Shown here: piece by piece, positions 29,824-37,539 of the stretch
Numbering within the stretch: the first letter of the stretch is position 1
Layout of the letters: every line of letters begins with the position of its first letter
NCBI RefSeq assembly: GCF_009664855.1
Contig: NZ_CP045928.1
Coordinates: 5,294,119-5,358,118, forward strand
Direction of reading: 5' to 3'
Length of the DNA: 64,000 nt
Source: Flavobacterium sp. SLB02
Lineage (GTDB): Bacteria > Bacteroidota > Bacteroidia > Flavobacteriales > Flavobacteriaceae
The notes under the pieces: model-generated
Told to the model about the DNA's origin: nothing
The model's input: only the letters and a program-made list of their open reading frames with translations
The model's database searches: none
Program-made: the position numbers and the translations under genes

Positions 29824-30085
29824 CGAATATTAGGCAATTACTTTGTATTCAAATTTGTGCCAGGCTATAAATAATAAAAGATTTACTGGTACAAATGTGG
29901 TTTTTATAACTTAAAGATGATTTTCTATAAACAATAAGGCCCATGTCATGCGTATATTTGTAAGATTCAATATAAAAAGCCATTATAAAGCGTGTAAATT
30001 TGTACGATTTGTAATCGATTTATTTTGGTAACTAGCATATTTATTGGTAGTTATATAATTTTTATATAGCTAAAAATTTATTTAT
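29824..30085. other. Gene-free spacer between divergent rnpA and plsC
   Basis: No convincing gene. It contains a near-direct repeat, GCGTATATTTGTAAGATT at 29950-29967 and GCGTGTAAATTTGTACGATT at 29989-30008. Each copy holds a TAnnTTTG match (29953-29960 and 29995-30002). These could be extra promoters or an operator pair. Confidence 0.4.
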
Positions 30086-30093
30086 TACTTTTG
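30086..30093 (+). promoter_or_regulatory. Candidate -7 box TACTTTTG for the PlsC gene
   Basis: Exact TAnnTTTG match ending 18 nt before the ATG at 30112. No clear -33 element. Confidence 0.4.
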
Positions 30094-30111
30094 GGCATTA
30101 ATTTTTTAAGC

Positions 30112-30852
30112 ATGCAAAAAATAATTTCCTATCCAATATCTGTCATATACTACATAATTTTTAGTTTGTGCCTGCTTGTATTTCATCCAATACAATGGAT
30201 TTGCCTAAATGTTTTTGGCTATCAGGCTCATAAAAAAAGTGTCGATTATTTAAATTTTTTCCTTTTAAGATGTACCAATCTTGTGGGAACAACTTATAAA
30301 ATCGAAAACAGAGAAACAATCCCAACAGGAGTGCCAATTATTTTTGTTTGTAATCACCAAAGTATGTATGATATCATTGCAATGATTTGGTATTTTAGAC
30401 GTTTTCATTGTAAATTTGTAAGCAAGAAAGAGTTAGGTAGCGGAATCCCAAGTGTGTCTTATAATTTGAAACATGGAGGATCAGTGCTAATTGACCGTAA
30501 AGACCCTAAACAAGCTATTCCGGCAATTAAAGGTTTGTCTGAATATATTGAAAAATACAAAAGAGCAGCTGTTATTTTTCCTGAAGGAACGCGTAGTAAA
30601 ACAGGAAAACCTAAAGAATTTGCTCAAAATGGTGTGAAAATTCTATGTAAATACGCACCTTCTGCCTACGTAGTACCGGTGAGTATCAATAATTCATGGA
30701 AAATGGTAAGATTTGGTTTTTTTCCTGTAGGTTTAGGAAATCGCCTTACCTTTACCGTTCATAAAGCTTTGGCTGTAAAAGACTATAATTTTGCCGATTT
30801 AATGGAGATGACAGAGAAGGCAGTTGTAGAAGGAGTAAACGAGTATAAATAG
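30112..30852 (+). CDS. 1-acyl-sn-glycerol-3-phosphate acyltransferase (PlsC family)
   Basis: 246 residues from ATG 30112 (MQKIISYPISV); the upstream TTG at 30091 falls in the promoter. An N-terminal membrane segment (about 8-35) is followed by the acyltransferase core. Block I is NHQSMYD (HX4D), block II has GSVLIDRKD, block III is FPEGTRSKTGKPKEF, and block IV is VVPVSINNSW. It acylates lysophosphatidic acid to phosphatidic acid at the inner membrane. The acyl-ACP desaturase gene follows 53 nt downstream on the same strand, so the pair probably forms a lipid-synthesis unit. Confidence 0.92.
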   Translation: MQKIISYPISVIYYIIFSLCLLVFHPIQWICLNVFGYQAHKKSVDYLNFFLLRCTNLVGTTYKIENRETIPTGVPIIFVCNHQSMYDIIAMIWYFRRFHCKFVSKKELGSGIPSVSYNLKHGGSVLIDRKDPKQAIPAIKGLSEYIEKYKRAAVIFPEGTRSKTGKPKEFAQNGVKILCKYAPSAYVVPVSINNSWKMVRFGFFPVGLGNRLTFTVHKALAVKDYNFADLMEMTEKAVVEGVNEYK

Positions 30853-30905
30853 ATTTTTGATTTCAGCAATATAACTGAAACAGAAATCCCAATCTTAAAT
30901 AAGTA

Positions 30906-31898
30906 ATGTCTATAAAAAACATTAGATTAGAAGTAATGCAGTTTTTGGAAAAAAACGTGGATAGCTTCGTTGAACAGTATTTAATTCCGGTAGAAAAAAT
31001 TTGGCAGCCGTCAGACTTTTTACCTAATTCTGAAGGAGAAAATTTCTTTGAGGAGGTAAAAGAGTTACGTGAAATTGCCAAAGAATTACCATATGATTTC
31101 TGGGTTACGCTTGTAGGTGATACCATCACTGAGGAGGCTTTGCCAACATACGAATCATGGTTAATGGATGTAGAAGGTATAAATCAGATAGAAAATGGTG
31201 GAAATGGCTGGTCGAAATGGATCAGACAATGGACCGGAGAGGAAAACCGCCACGGTGATTTGCTTAATAAATACTTGTATTTGTCTGGTCGTGTAAACAT
31301 GCGTGAAATCGAAATGACAACACAGCATTTAATCAACGACGGTTTTGATATTGGAACTGGATCTGACCCATACAAAAACTTTGTATACACAAGTTTCCAG
31401 GAATTAGCAACTTATGTTTCGCACAATAGAGTAGCTCAAATGGCTAAAAAATTTGGTGATAACAAGTTGTCTAAAATGTGTAAAATGATTGCTGGTGACG
31501 AAATGCGTCATCACCATGCGTATAGCGAGTTTGTTACCCGTATTTTTGCAGTAGATCCTAGCGAAATGATGTTGGCTTTTCAGTACATGATGAAACAAAA
31601 AATCGTTATGCCGGCACATTTCTTAAGAGAATCTGGCCAAAAAATCAGTTCTGCTTTCGAACAATTTTCTGATTCAGCACAACGTATTGGGGTGTATACC
31701 GCAAGCGATTATGTAGATATCATGCAGAAATTAATGGACAAGTGGGAAATTGATAAAATGACCGGTTTAACAGATGAAGCTGAAAAAGCACGTGATTATT
31801 TAATGAAATTACCAGCTCGTATGGCAAGAATCTCAGAAAGATTAGTAATTCCGCAGGAATCACACATCTTTAAATGGGTAGAACCAGCGAGATTGTAA
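30906..31898 (+). CDS. Acyl-ACP desaturase (ferritin-like di-iron family)
   Basis: 330 residues. Start MSIKNIRLEVMQFLE. Di-iron ligands of the soluble stearoyl-ACP desaturase family are visible in the two EExxH-type motifs: WTGEENRHGDLL and GDEMRHHHAY, with additional Glu residues in EALPTYESW and FQELATYV. The plant-type order of helices is kept. It introduces a double bond into ACP-bound fatty acids using oxygen and reduced ferredoxin, which suits membrane fluidity control in an aerobe. It follows the PlsC gene on the same strand and is closed by a terminator at about 31980. Confidence 0.92.
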   Translation: MSIKNIRLEVMQFLEKNVDSFVEQYLIPVEKIWQPSDFLPNSEGENFFEEVKELREIAKELPYDFWVTLVGDTITEEALPTYESWLMDVEGINQIENGGNGWSKWIRQWTGEENRHGDLLNKYLYLSGRVNMREIEMTTQHLINDGFDIGTGSDPYKNFVYTSFQELATYVSHNRVAQMAKKFGDNKLSKMCKMIAGDEMRHHHAYSEFVTRIFAVDPSEMMLAFQYMMKQKIVMPAHFLRESGQKISSAFEQFSDSAQRIGVYTASDYVDIMQKLMDKWEIDKMTGLTDEAEKARDYLMKLPARMARISERLVIPQESHIFKWVEPARL

Positions 31899-31902
31899 AA
31901 AT

Positions 31903-31934
31903 TTTAGATTGCAGATTTCTGATTTTAGATTAAA
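31903..31934. repeat. TTTAGATT-type low-complexity intergenic repeat
   Basis: Built from variants of TTTTAGATT, GCAGATTTCTG and TTTTAGATT. Related stretches occur at 43851-43880 and 35509-35520, always in spacers. Confidence 0.5.
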
Positions 31935-31979
31935 ATTGATTTTTGTAATTAATATTTGATATTGATATTTAAAACATAT

Positions 31980-32024
31980 TGTTGATTGTTGAGGTTGAAA
32001 AACTTTGACAATCAACATTTTTTA
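31980..32024 (+). terminator. Terminator after the desaturase gene
   Basis: TGTTGATTGT pairs with ACAATCAACA (31980-31989 with 32008-32017), followed by a T-run. Confidence 0.7.
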
Positions 32025-32059
32025 TTCAATAAGGATTTTCGAAAGACGCAATTAAAAAA

Positions 32060-32095
32060 TAATCTGCGTAAATCCGTTTAATCCGCAAAATCTGT
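32060..32095. repeat. Dispersed CCGTTTAATCCG element, copy 1
   Basis: AATCTGCGTAAAT followed by CCGTTTAATCCG. A related stretch with TATCTGCGAAAA and the same CCGTTTAATCCG core lies at about 56658-56692. Both are intergenic. Confidence 0.5.
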
Positions 32096-32131
32096 CTGCC
32101 ATTAACTATGCAGATAAACACATAACAAACT

Positions 32132-32785
32132 ATGAAGAATTCTGAACTGATAAACAAAACAATTGCTTTTGTAAAAGAAAAACTAAATGATGCCGAAGGC
32201 GGACACGATTGGTTTCATATCGAACGCGTCTATAAAAATGCGCTATTAATCGCAAAAGATACTGATTGTGATCTTACGGTTGTTCAATTAGGAGCTTTAC
32301 TTCACGATATTGCCGATAGTAAATTTCATAACGGAGATGAAACGATTGGCCCAAAAACCGCACGTTTGTTTTTAGAATCAGAAAATGCTTCAGAAGAAAT
32401 TATTCAGCATGTAGTGAATATCATCGAAAACATCTCATATAAAGGCGGAAATTTTGAAAAGAAGTTCTCCTCTATAGAATTGGATATCGTTCAGGATGCG
32501 GATCGTTTAGACGCAATAGGCGCGATTGGAGTGGCAAGAGCGTTCAATTATGGCGGATTTAAAAACAGAACCCTTCATGATCCTGAAATTGCCCCAATAA
32601 CCAATATGACCAAAGAAGAGTATAAAAAGAATAATGCACCCACGATAAATCATTTTTACGAAAAGCTTTTACTCTTAAAAGATAAAATGAATACCGAAAC
32701 CGGAAAACAAATCGCTGCCGAAAGACATCGTTTTATGGAGTTATTCCTGGCTCAGTTCTACGCAGAATGGGAGGGGATTAAGTAA
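32132..32785 (+). CDS. HD-domain phosphohydrolase
   Basis: 217 residues. The metal-binding HD motifs are plain: an N-terminal GGHDWFHIERVYKNA, the central LLHDIADSKFHNGDE, and the distal DIVQDADRLDAIGAIG. This pattern matches the YedJ-type HD superfamily. Members hydrolyse nucleotides or phosphodiesters, but the substrate cannot be read from the sequence. The C-terminal ~50 residues are helical. It stands alone between two spacers rich in dispersed repeats. Confidence 0.88.
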   Translation: MKNSELINKTIAFVKEKLNDAEGGHDWFHIERVYKNALLIAKDTDCDLTVVQLGALLHDIADSKFHNGDETIGPKTARLFLESENASEEIIQHVVNIIENISYKGGNFEKKFSSIELDIVQDADRLDAIGAIGVARAFNYGGFKNRTLHDPEIAPITNMTKEEYKKNNAPTINHFYEKLLLLKDKMNTETGKQIAAERHRFMELFLAQFYAEWEGIK

Positions 32786-32786
32786 G

Positions 32787-32815
32787 TTTTCAGTCTCAGT
32801 CTCAGTTTTCAGTAA
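32787..32815. repeat. CAGTCTCAG-family intergenic repeat, copy 1
   Basis: TTTTCAGTCTCAGTCTCAG continuing into TTTTCAGT. The same words recur at 51371-51430 and 58445-58503. Confidence 0.65.
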
Positions 32816-32820
32816 TAAAA

Positions 32821-32850
32821 AAAGGCTTCATAATTGAAGCCATTTTTTTA
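32821..32850 (+). terminator. Terminator after the HD gene
   Basis: GGCTTCA pairs with TGAAGCC across loop TAAT, with A-rich 5' and T-rich 3' flanks. Confidence 0.7.
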
Positions 32851-32929
32851 TGTTTTAATTCTAATTCTACCTTTAGGGATAGCTTTGGGAGCTTCTCGCG
32901 CAGCGGGGATTATGGAGAATCAATAGAAA

Positions 32930-32985
32930 TCTTTGTAGAACTTTGTGAGTCTCTGTGAAACCTCCGTGAATCTCTGTGGTACAAA
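32930..32985. repeat. TCTCTGTG-family intergenic repeat
   Basis: Stretch made of near-repeats of CTTTGTGAGTCTCTGTGAAA and CCGTGAATCTCTGTGGTA. The same words make the long inverted repeat at 60789-60882 and partial copies near 61420 and 62170. Confidence 0.55.
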
Positions 32986-33026
32986 AAACTAATCCACTTA
33001 GAATCTCAGCAACTGAGAACCTTCCT

Positions 33027-33149
33027 CTAAGAACACCCACAATTCCCTTCACCGCAATCTTTCTTCTTCTTAGATTTCCAAAAGAACTTTTTGATCAAAA
33101 AACCAACGGCGATAAATAATATGACAAAGGCAATAATTTCTTGTACCAT
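33027..33149 (-). CDS. FeoB-associated Cys-rich small membrane protein
   Basis: A 40-residue protein. It begins MVQEIIAFVILFIAVGFLIK, a single membrane helix, then FFWKSKKKKD, and ends with the Cys-rich CGEGNCGCS. This is the layout of the small FeoB-associated protein family found after feoB in many Bacteroidota. It starts 6 nt after the feoB stop on the same strand. The cysteines may bind Fe(II) at the membrane or assist FeoB; the exact role is not established. Confidence 0.85.
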   Translation of the reverse strand: MVQEIIAFVILFIAVGFLIKKFFWKSKKKKDCGEGNCGCS

Positions 33150-33155
33150 GATCGT

Positions 33156-35255
33156 TTATTTTAAAAGTTGATACGCAAAAAGCGCTACAAAGTAAGCAAG
33201 CCCACTCATCAGGAAAAGCTGCATTGCAGGCCATTTCCATGAATTCGTTTCTTTTTTGGTAATTGCCAATGTACTGGCACATTGCATCGCAAAAGCGTAG
33301 AATAATAGTAATGAAATTCCCGAAGCAAAATTGAAGATCTTCTGACCCGTTTCAGGATTTATTTCTTCCTGCATTTTACTTTTTATAGTGGCTTCGTTAT
33401 CACTGCTTCCTACACTGTAAATTGTCGCAAGAGTTCCTACGAAAACTTCACGCGCCGCAAACGAACTGATAATCGCAATACCTATTTTCCAGTCGTAACC
33501 CAAAGGAGAAATAGCAGGTTCAATAGCTTTACCCATAATCCCGATATACGAATTCTCTAATTTCTGAGAAGCCACTTCATTTTCGAATTCAGTTTCGTCA
33601 AGTGGAGTATCCACAAATCTTTCTTTTACGATAGATTCAGCTTCGTTAAAATCTTTTCCGGGACCGTACGACGCTAAAAACCATAAAATAACAGATATCG
33701 CTAAGATGATTTTACCGGCTCCAACAACGAAAGCTTTTGTTTTTTCGACAACATTAATGGCAACATTCTTGAAAAGAGGTAATTTATAACTCGGCATTTC
33801 GACAACGAAATACGTTTTGGCACTTATTTTTAATATTTTGTTTAAGATATAAGCTGATAAAATGGCTGTTCCAAAACCTAATAAATATAACAACATCAAG
33901 GCCAAACCTTGTACATTTAAAAATCCAAACAAACGTTCTTCTGGAATTACCAATGAAATGATAATAGTATAAACCGGTAATCTCGCAGAACAAGTCGTGA
34001 ATGGTGTTACTAATATCGTAATAAGGCGTTCTTTCCAGTTTTCGATATTTCTGGTCGCCATAATTGCGGGAATCGCACAGGCAGTTCCAGAAATCAAAGG
34101 CACAACACTTTTCCCGGAAAGACCAAACTTACGCATGATTTTATCCATCAAAAAGACCACACGACTCATATAACCGCTTTCTTCCAGAATCGAAATAAAC
34201 AAGAACAGAAAGGCAATTTGCGGAATAAAAATAATAACACCGCCAATTCCCGGTACAATTCCCTGCGAAAGTAAATCAGTTAGAATACCGCTCGGTAATT
34301 CCTGAGCTACCCAGCTGCTTAAAGAAGCAAAAGTGGTGTCGATAAAATCCATTGGGATGGTTGACCAACTGAAAATAGATTGGAAAATCAAAAATAAAAT
34401 GGCCAGGAAAATAACATAACCCCAAACTTTGTGGGTTAAAACACGATCAAGTTTAGCTCTAAAATCTTTTGCCATCGAGGCATCAACTTTTAAACCTTCT
34501 TTCAAAACATCATTGATGAATTGGTAACGTTTAATAGTTTCTTTTTGCTGTAAACGCTTTAATTCAGAATGCGATTTAGTAAAAGTACTTCTGATTTCGT
34601 TTCGCTCTAAGTTCAAAAAGTTCACGTCCTGCGTAATGACCAACCATAATTTATATAATAACTGGTTAGGAAAAGCTTGCTGTAATTTTTCAAAATATTC
34701 TTCGTCAATAACCGAAGCATTCATACAAGGTTCATGCGGAATCGTTTTATAAGAAACAATTAGTTCCTTTAATTCCTCAATTCCCAAGCCTTTGCGTGAG
34801 CTTACCAAAGCAATTTTGGTTTTTAATTTTTCTTCAAGATACGGAATATCTAAAGTTATCCCTTTGCTTTCCATACGATCCGACATATTAATGACTAAAA
34901 TCGTCGGAATTTCAAGGTCTTTTATTTGCGTGTAAATCAGTAAATTTCGTTTTAGATTTTCAACATCTGTAACCACTACTGCTACATCCGGATATAATTT
35001 ATCGTTTTTGTTTAATAAAAGTTCAATAACCACACTTTCATCCATAGAACTTGCGTTTAGGCTATAAGTTCCAGGTAAATCCAGAATATTGGCTTTGATG
35101 TTGTGTGGTAATTTACAGAACCCTATTTTTTTCTCAACAGTAATTCCGGGATAATTCCCCACTTGTTGATTTAGTCCTGTAAGCTGATTAAAAACGGAAG
35201 TTTTTCCTGTGTTAGGATTCCCAATAAGGGCAACATTGATATTTTGAATGCTCAT
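33156..35255 (-). CDS. feoB: Ferrous iron transporter FeoB
   Basis: 699 residues, a full-length FeoB. The cytoplasmic G domain has G1 GNPNTGKTS (residues 12-20), G2 in NYPGITVEKK, G3 DLPGTYSL and G4 NMSD. A helical GDI-like domain follows (about 170-270). The C-terminal membrane part has the Gate-type segments with Cys in SGTACAIPAIMATR and FTTCSARLPVY. FeoB takes up Fe(II) across the inner membrane. Its start codon overlaps the feoA stop by one base, so translation is coupled. The iron supplied would feed the nearby haem genes. Confidence 0.97.
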   Translation of the reverse strand: MSIQNINVALIGNPNTGKTSVFNQLTGLNQQVGNYPGITVEKKIGFCKLPHNIKANILDLPGTYSLNASSMDESVVIELLLNKNDKLYPDVAVVVTDVENLKRNLLIYTQIKDLEIPTILVINMSDRMESKGITLDIPYLEEKLKTKIALVSSRKGLGIEELKELIVSYKTIPHEPCMNASVIDEEYFEKLQQAFPNQLLYKLWLVITQDVNFLNLERNEIRSTFTKSHSELKRLQQKETIKRYQFINDVLKEGLKVDASMAKDFRAKLDRVLTHKVWGYVIFLAILFLIFQSIFSWSTIPMDFIDTTFASLSSWVAQELPSGILTDLLSQGIVPGIGGVIIFIPQIAFLFLFISILEESGYMSRVVFLMDKIMRKFGLSGKSVVPLISGTACAIPAIMATRNIENWKERLITILVTPFTTCSARLPVYTIIISLVIPEERLFGFLNVQGLALMLLYLLGFGTAILSAYILNKILKISAKTYFVVEMPSYKLPLFKNVAINVVEKTKAFVVGAGKIILAISVILWFLASYGPGKDFNEAESIVKERFVDTPLDETEFENEVASQKLENSYIGIMGKAIEPAISPLGYDWKIGIAIISSFAAREVFVGTLATIYSVGSSDNEATIKSKMQEEINPETGQKIFNFASGISLLLFYAFAMQCASTLAITKKETNSWKWPAMQLFLMSGLAYFVALFAYQLLK

Positions 35256-35494
35256 TACAAATTGGTTTTGATAAGTTCAACTTCAATTTCACGAGCAGTT
35301 TCAACACGGATGGCTACGTGTGAACCATTAATATCTAAATATAATGGATCTCCAAAAGGAGCAATTTGAAGCAATTCGACTAAGTTGCCTGGCAAGCAGC
35401 CCATTTCTAATAATTTTAGAGGAATAAGATCGATATCAAAATCTTTGATAATGGCTTTCTCGCCTTTTTTTAGAGTGTGGATAGTATTTTGCAA
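35255..35494 (-). CDS. feoA: FeoA, SH3-like iron-transport accessory protein
   Basis: 79 residues, normal for FeoA. The SH3-like fold motifs include LKKGEKAIIKDFD, LLEMGCLPGNLVELLQIAP, FGDPLYLDINGSHVAIR and the end REIEVELI. FeoA binds or stimulates FeoB; it has no transport activity of its own. It is the first gene of feoA-feoB-small Cys protein and carries a consensus promoter just upstream. Confidence 0.93.
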   Translation of the reverse strand: MQNTIHTLKKGEKAIIKDFDIDLIPLKLLEMGCLPGNLVELLQIAPFGDPLYLDINGSHVAIRVETAREIEVELIKTNL

Positions 35495-35520
35495 AGCTTA
35501 TTTAGATTGAATTTAGATTG

Positions 35521-35549
35521 CAAAAGTAGGCAATTATTCTTTATTTCAA
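35521..35549 (-). promoter_or_regulatory. feoA promoter, TTG-N18-TACTTTTG
   Basis: On the minus strand TTG (35547-35549) is separated by 18 nt from the -7 box TACTTTTG (35521-35528), which lies 27 nt before the feoA ATG. No obvious Fur-box palindrome is visible beside it. Confidence 0.6.
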
Positions 35550-35598
35550 GGCATTTAACACTTTTGTAAATGCTAAATGTTTCTAAAAATAAGGGATT

Positions 35599-36264
35599 TT
35601 ACTCCTGACACAAGAAATTGATGTCCTCTAAAAGGCGCTGAATTTCCTCTTTGTTCGTTCCGTCATAAAAACCACGAACACGTCGTTTTTGATCGACCAA
35701 AACAAAATTCTCTGTATGTACCATATCGTACAATTGATCAGGGCGACCCAACTTTACCGCCAGATAGGATTTTCGGGCCATAGAGTAGATTTCTTTTTTG
35801 TCTCCGGTAACCAAATTCCATTTACTGTCAACAACATGATGTTTGACAGCATATTCTTTGAGAACCGGAATACTGTCAACTTCAGGAAAAACGGTATGCG
35901 AAAGCAACATTACTTTAGGGTTGTTTAAAATGGCTTTTTGAACATCTTCAAGATTTGTCGTCATTTTTGGACAAATAGATCCGCAAGTCGTAAAGAAAAA
36001 GTCGGCGACATAAATTTTGCCTTCGTAATTCTTTTGGGTAATCGTATCTCCGTTTTGATTTACAAATTTAAAATCTGCTATGGTATGGTATTTACTTTTG
36101 TACTGCACCGTACTATCTACCAATTCAGGATTTACATCAGCCGGATTATAAATTGGCAATGTTTTTTGTGGCTTTAAAGCCGAATAAAATAAAGATATGG
36201 TTACAGCTGAAAATACAATGAGAACAATAAAAAATTTACGGTATTTATAAAGAAACGATTTCAT
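35599..36264 (-). CDS. SCO1/SenC-family copper chaperone
   Basis: 221 residues from ATG 36264 (MKSFLYKYRKFFIVLIV); a GTG at 36297 is disregarded. One N-terminal membrane anchor is followed by a periplasmic thioredoxin fold. The copper-binding CxxxC is in FFFTTCGSICPKMT and the distal His ligand in VHTENFVLVD. SCO proteins deliver copper to the CuA site of cytochrome c oxidase. No oxidase gene is in the window. A candidate -7 box lies 15 nt before the start. Confidence 0.92.
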   Translation of the reverse strand: MKSFLYKYRKFFIVLIVFSAVTISLFYSALKPQKTLPIYNPADVNPELVDSTVQYKSKYHTIADFKFVNQNGDTITQKNYEGKIYVADFFFTTCGSICPKMTTNLEDVQKAILNNPKVMLLSHTVFPEVDSIPVLKEYAVKHHVVDSKWNLVTGDKKEIYSMARKSYLAVKLGRPDQLYDMVHTENFVLVDQKRRVRGFYDGTNKEEIQRLLEDINFLCQE

Positions 36265-36279
36265 AAAAATAATTTGGCG

Positions 36280-36287
36280 CAAAAATA
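36280..36287 (-). promoter_or_regulatory. Candidate -7 box TATTTTTG for the SCO gene
   Basis: Exact TAnnTTTG match on the minus strand, 15 nt upstream of the ATG at 36264. No clear -33 element. Confidence 0.4.
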
Positions 36288-36349
36288 CAAAAAGCACATT
36301 TTAAAAAGCGAATAATGTGTTGTTTTTAACAGGATAGTGGAAGTAAATC

Positions 36350-36397
36350 GCCACGAATTCACAAAATACTTTTTATTTTAATTCGTGAATTTGTGGC
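36350..36397. repeat. Imperfect inverted repeat between the EamA and SCO genes
   Basis: GCCACGAATTCACAAAAT (36350-36367) is nearly complementary to AATTCGTGAATTTGTGGC (36380-36397), with three mismatches over 18 positions. Downstream of the EamA gene on the minus strand it could act as a weak terminator; the words belong to the dispersed CGTGAATT family. Confidence 0.5.
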
Positions 36398-36413
36398 AGA
36401 AATCGTATTTGAT

Positions 36414-37337
36414 CTACTTCTTAACCTTTCTAATAGATTTATTGACCAAATAAACTCCGGTTAATGTGACAACTGCACCAATTGCAACTGCCTTTGTAAG
36501 TATTTCTCCAAAAATAAAAGACCCTAAAACCATAGCCACAATCGGGTTGATATAAACATAAATACTGCTAATTTCTGTTGGAAGGTTTTTCAATGAATAG
36601 ATAAAAGCGATAAAAGTTAAAACCGAACCAATAATAACTAAATAGGCAATTGCCCACCATGAAGGCATTGGGATTTCAGCAAATGGAATATTAATTCCTG
36701 CAGCTTCAGTAATTCCAAATAAAAATATACTGGAGATCAGCATCTGTAATCCTAAACTAAAATAAGGGTTAAAACTTGCTGCTTTTTTCTTTGTTTGTAA
36801 AATTCCAAAAGCCCATGTAATAGTAGATATAGTCATTAAAACAATCCCGAATTGAAATTCTGGTTTTAATATATCAGCAATATAATCGATGAAAACAATA
36901 CAAATACCTCCAAAACTAATTAAAATTCCAAGCAAAGCCATTCTTGCAATTTTGTAGCCGTTAAAAAAATTAATAATAATGATAAAGATGGGGAAAAGCG
37001 CAGTAATTATGGCACCTAATCCGCTACTCATATATTTAACACCCCAGGTACTTAGGCCATTACTAAGCATAAAGTTTAAAATTGCTAATACGAATATTGT
37101 TCGCCATTCTTTTCCTTTTGGCCAGGGTTCTTTCTTTATTAAAAAATAACCTACATATAAGATTCCACCTAAAAACTGACGAATGGTTACCAATTGCAAA
37201 GCTGGCATATATCTAACACCCTCTTTTGAGGCAAGCCAGGTTGTACCCCAAAAAAAACTTACCCAACATAACGCCAATATCGGTAATCCGATGGCATCGA
37301 TTCTTCCGGAAACAGCATTTTGTATTTTGGCTCTCAC
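36414..37337 (-). CDS. EamA/DMT-superfamily transporter
   Basis: About 307 residues from GTG 37337; the frame runs to a TTG at 37370, and no ATG exists before residue 50, so the start is not certain. Ten membrane segments are predictable by eye in two EamA halves. The first half begins LPILALCWVSFFWGTTWLAS, typical of the family, and the second starts near GIVLMTISTITWAFGILQTK. The last segments carry PTEISSIYVYINPIVAMVLG. It is an inner-membrane exporter of small metabolites; the substrate is unknown. It is divergent from the M13 peptidase genes. Confidence 0.88.
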   Translation of the reverse strand: MRAKIQNAVSGRIDAIGLPILALCWVSFFWGTTWLASKEGVRYMPALQLVTIRQFLGGILYVGYFLIKKEPWPKGKEWRTIFVLAILNFMLSNGLSTWGVKYMSSGLGAIITALFPIFIIIINFFNGYKIARMALLGILISFGGICIVFIDYIADILKPEFQFGIVLMTISTITWAFGILQTKKKAASFNPYFSLGLQMLISSIFLFGITEAAGINIPFAEIPMPSWWAIAYLVIIGSVLTFIAFIYSLKNLPTEISSIYVYINPIVAMVLGSFIFGEILTKAVAIGAVVTLTGVYLVNKSIRKVKK

Positions 37338-37505
37338 TTTTATTTGAATTATTTGTAACAAATATTCCAAAAACTATTCTAATATTCAGTTAGAAACCGG
37401 TAATAAATACATGAAAATATTTGATGATATCTATAAAATGTTAGAATAACCTGATTTTTTGCGATTATTTCAATAATTTTAACATAGCATTTCAGATATT
37501 AGGAA

Positions 37506-37513
37506 TACGTTTG
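37506..37513 (+). promoter_or_regulatory. Candidate -7 box TACGTTTG for the first M13 peptidase
   Basis: Exact TAnnTTTG match 26 nt before ATG 37540. The upstream part shares an ATTTTAACATAG-like stretch with the promoter of the second copy. Confidence 0.5.
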
Positions 37514-37539
37514 TATAAAGACCAAAAACTTAAATATAA

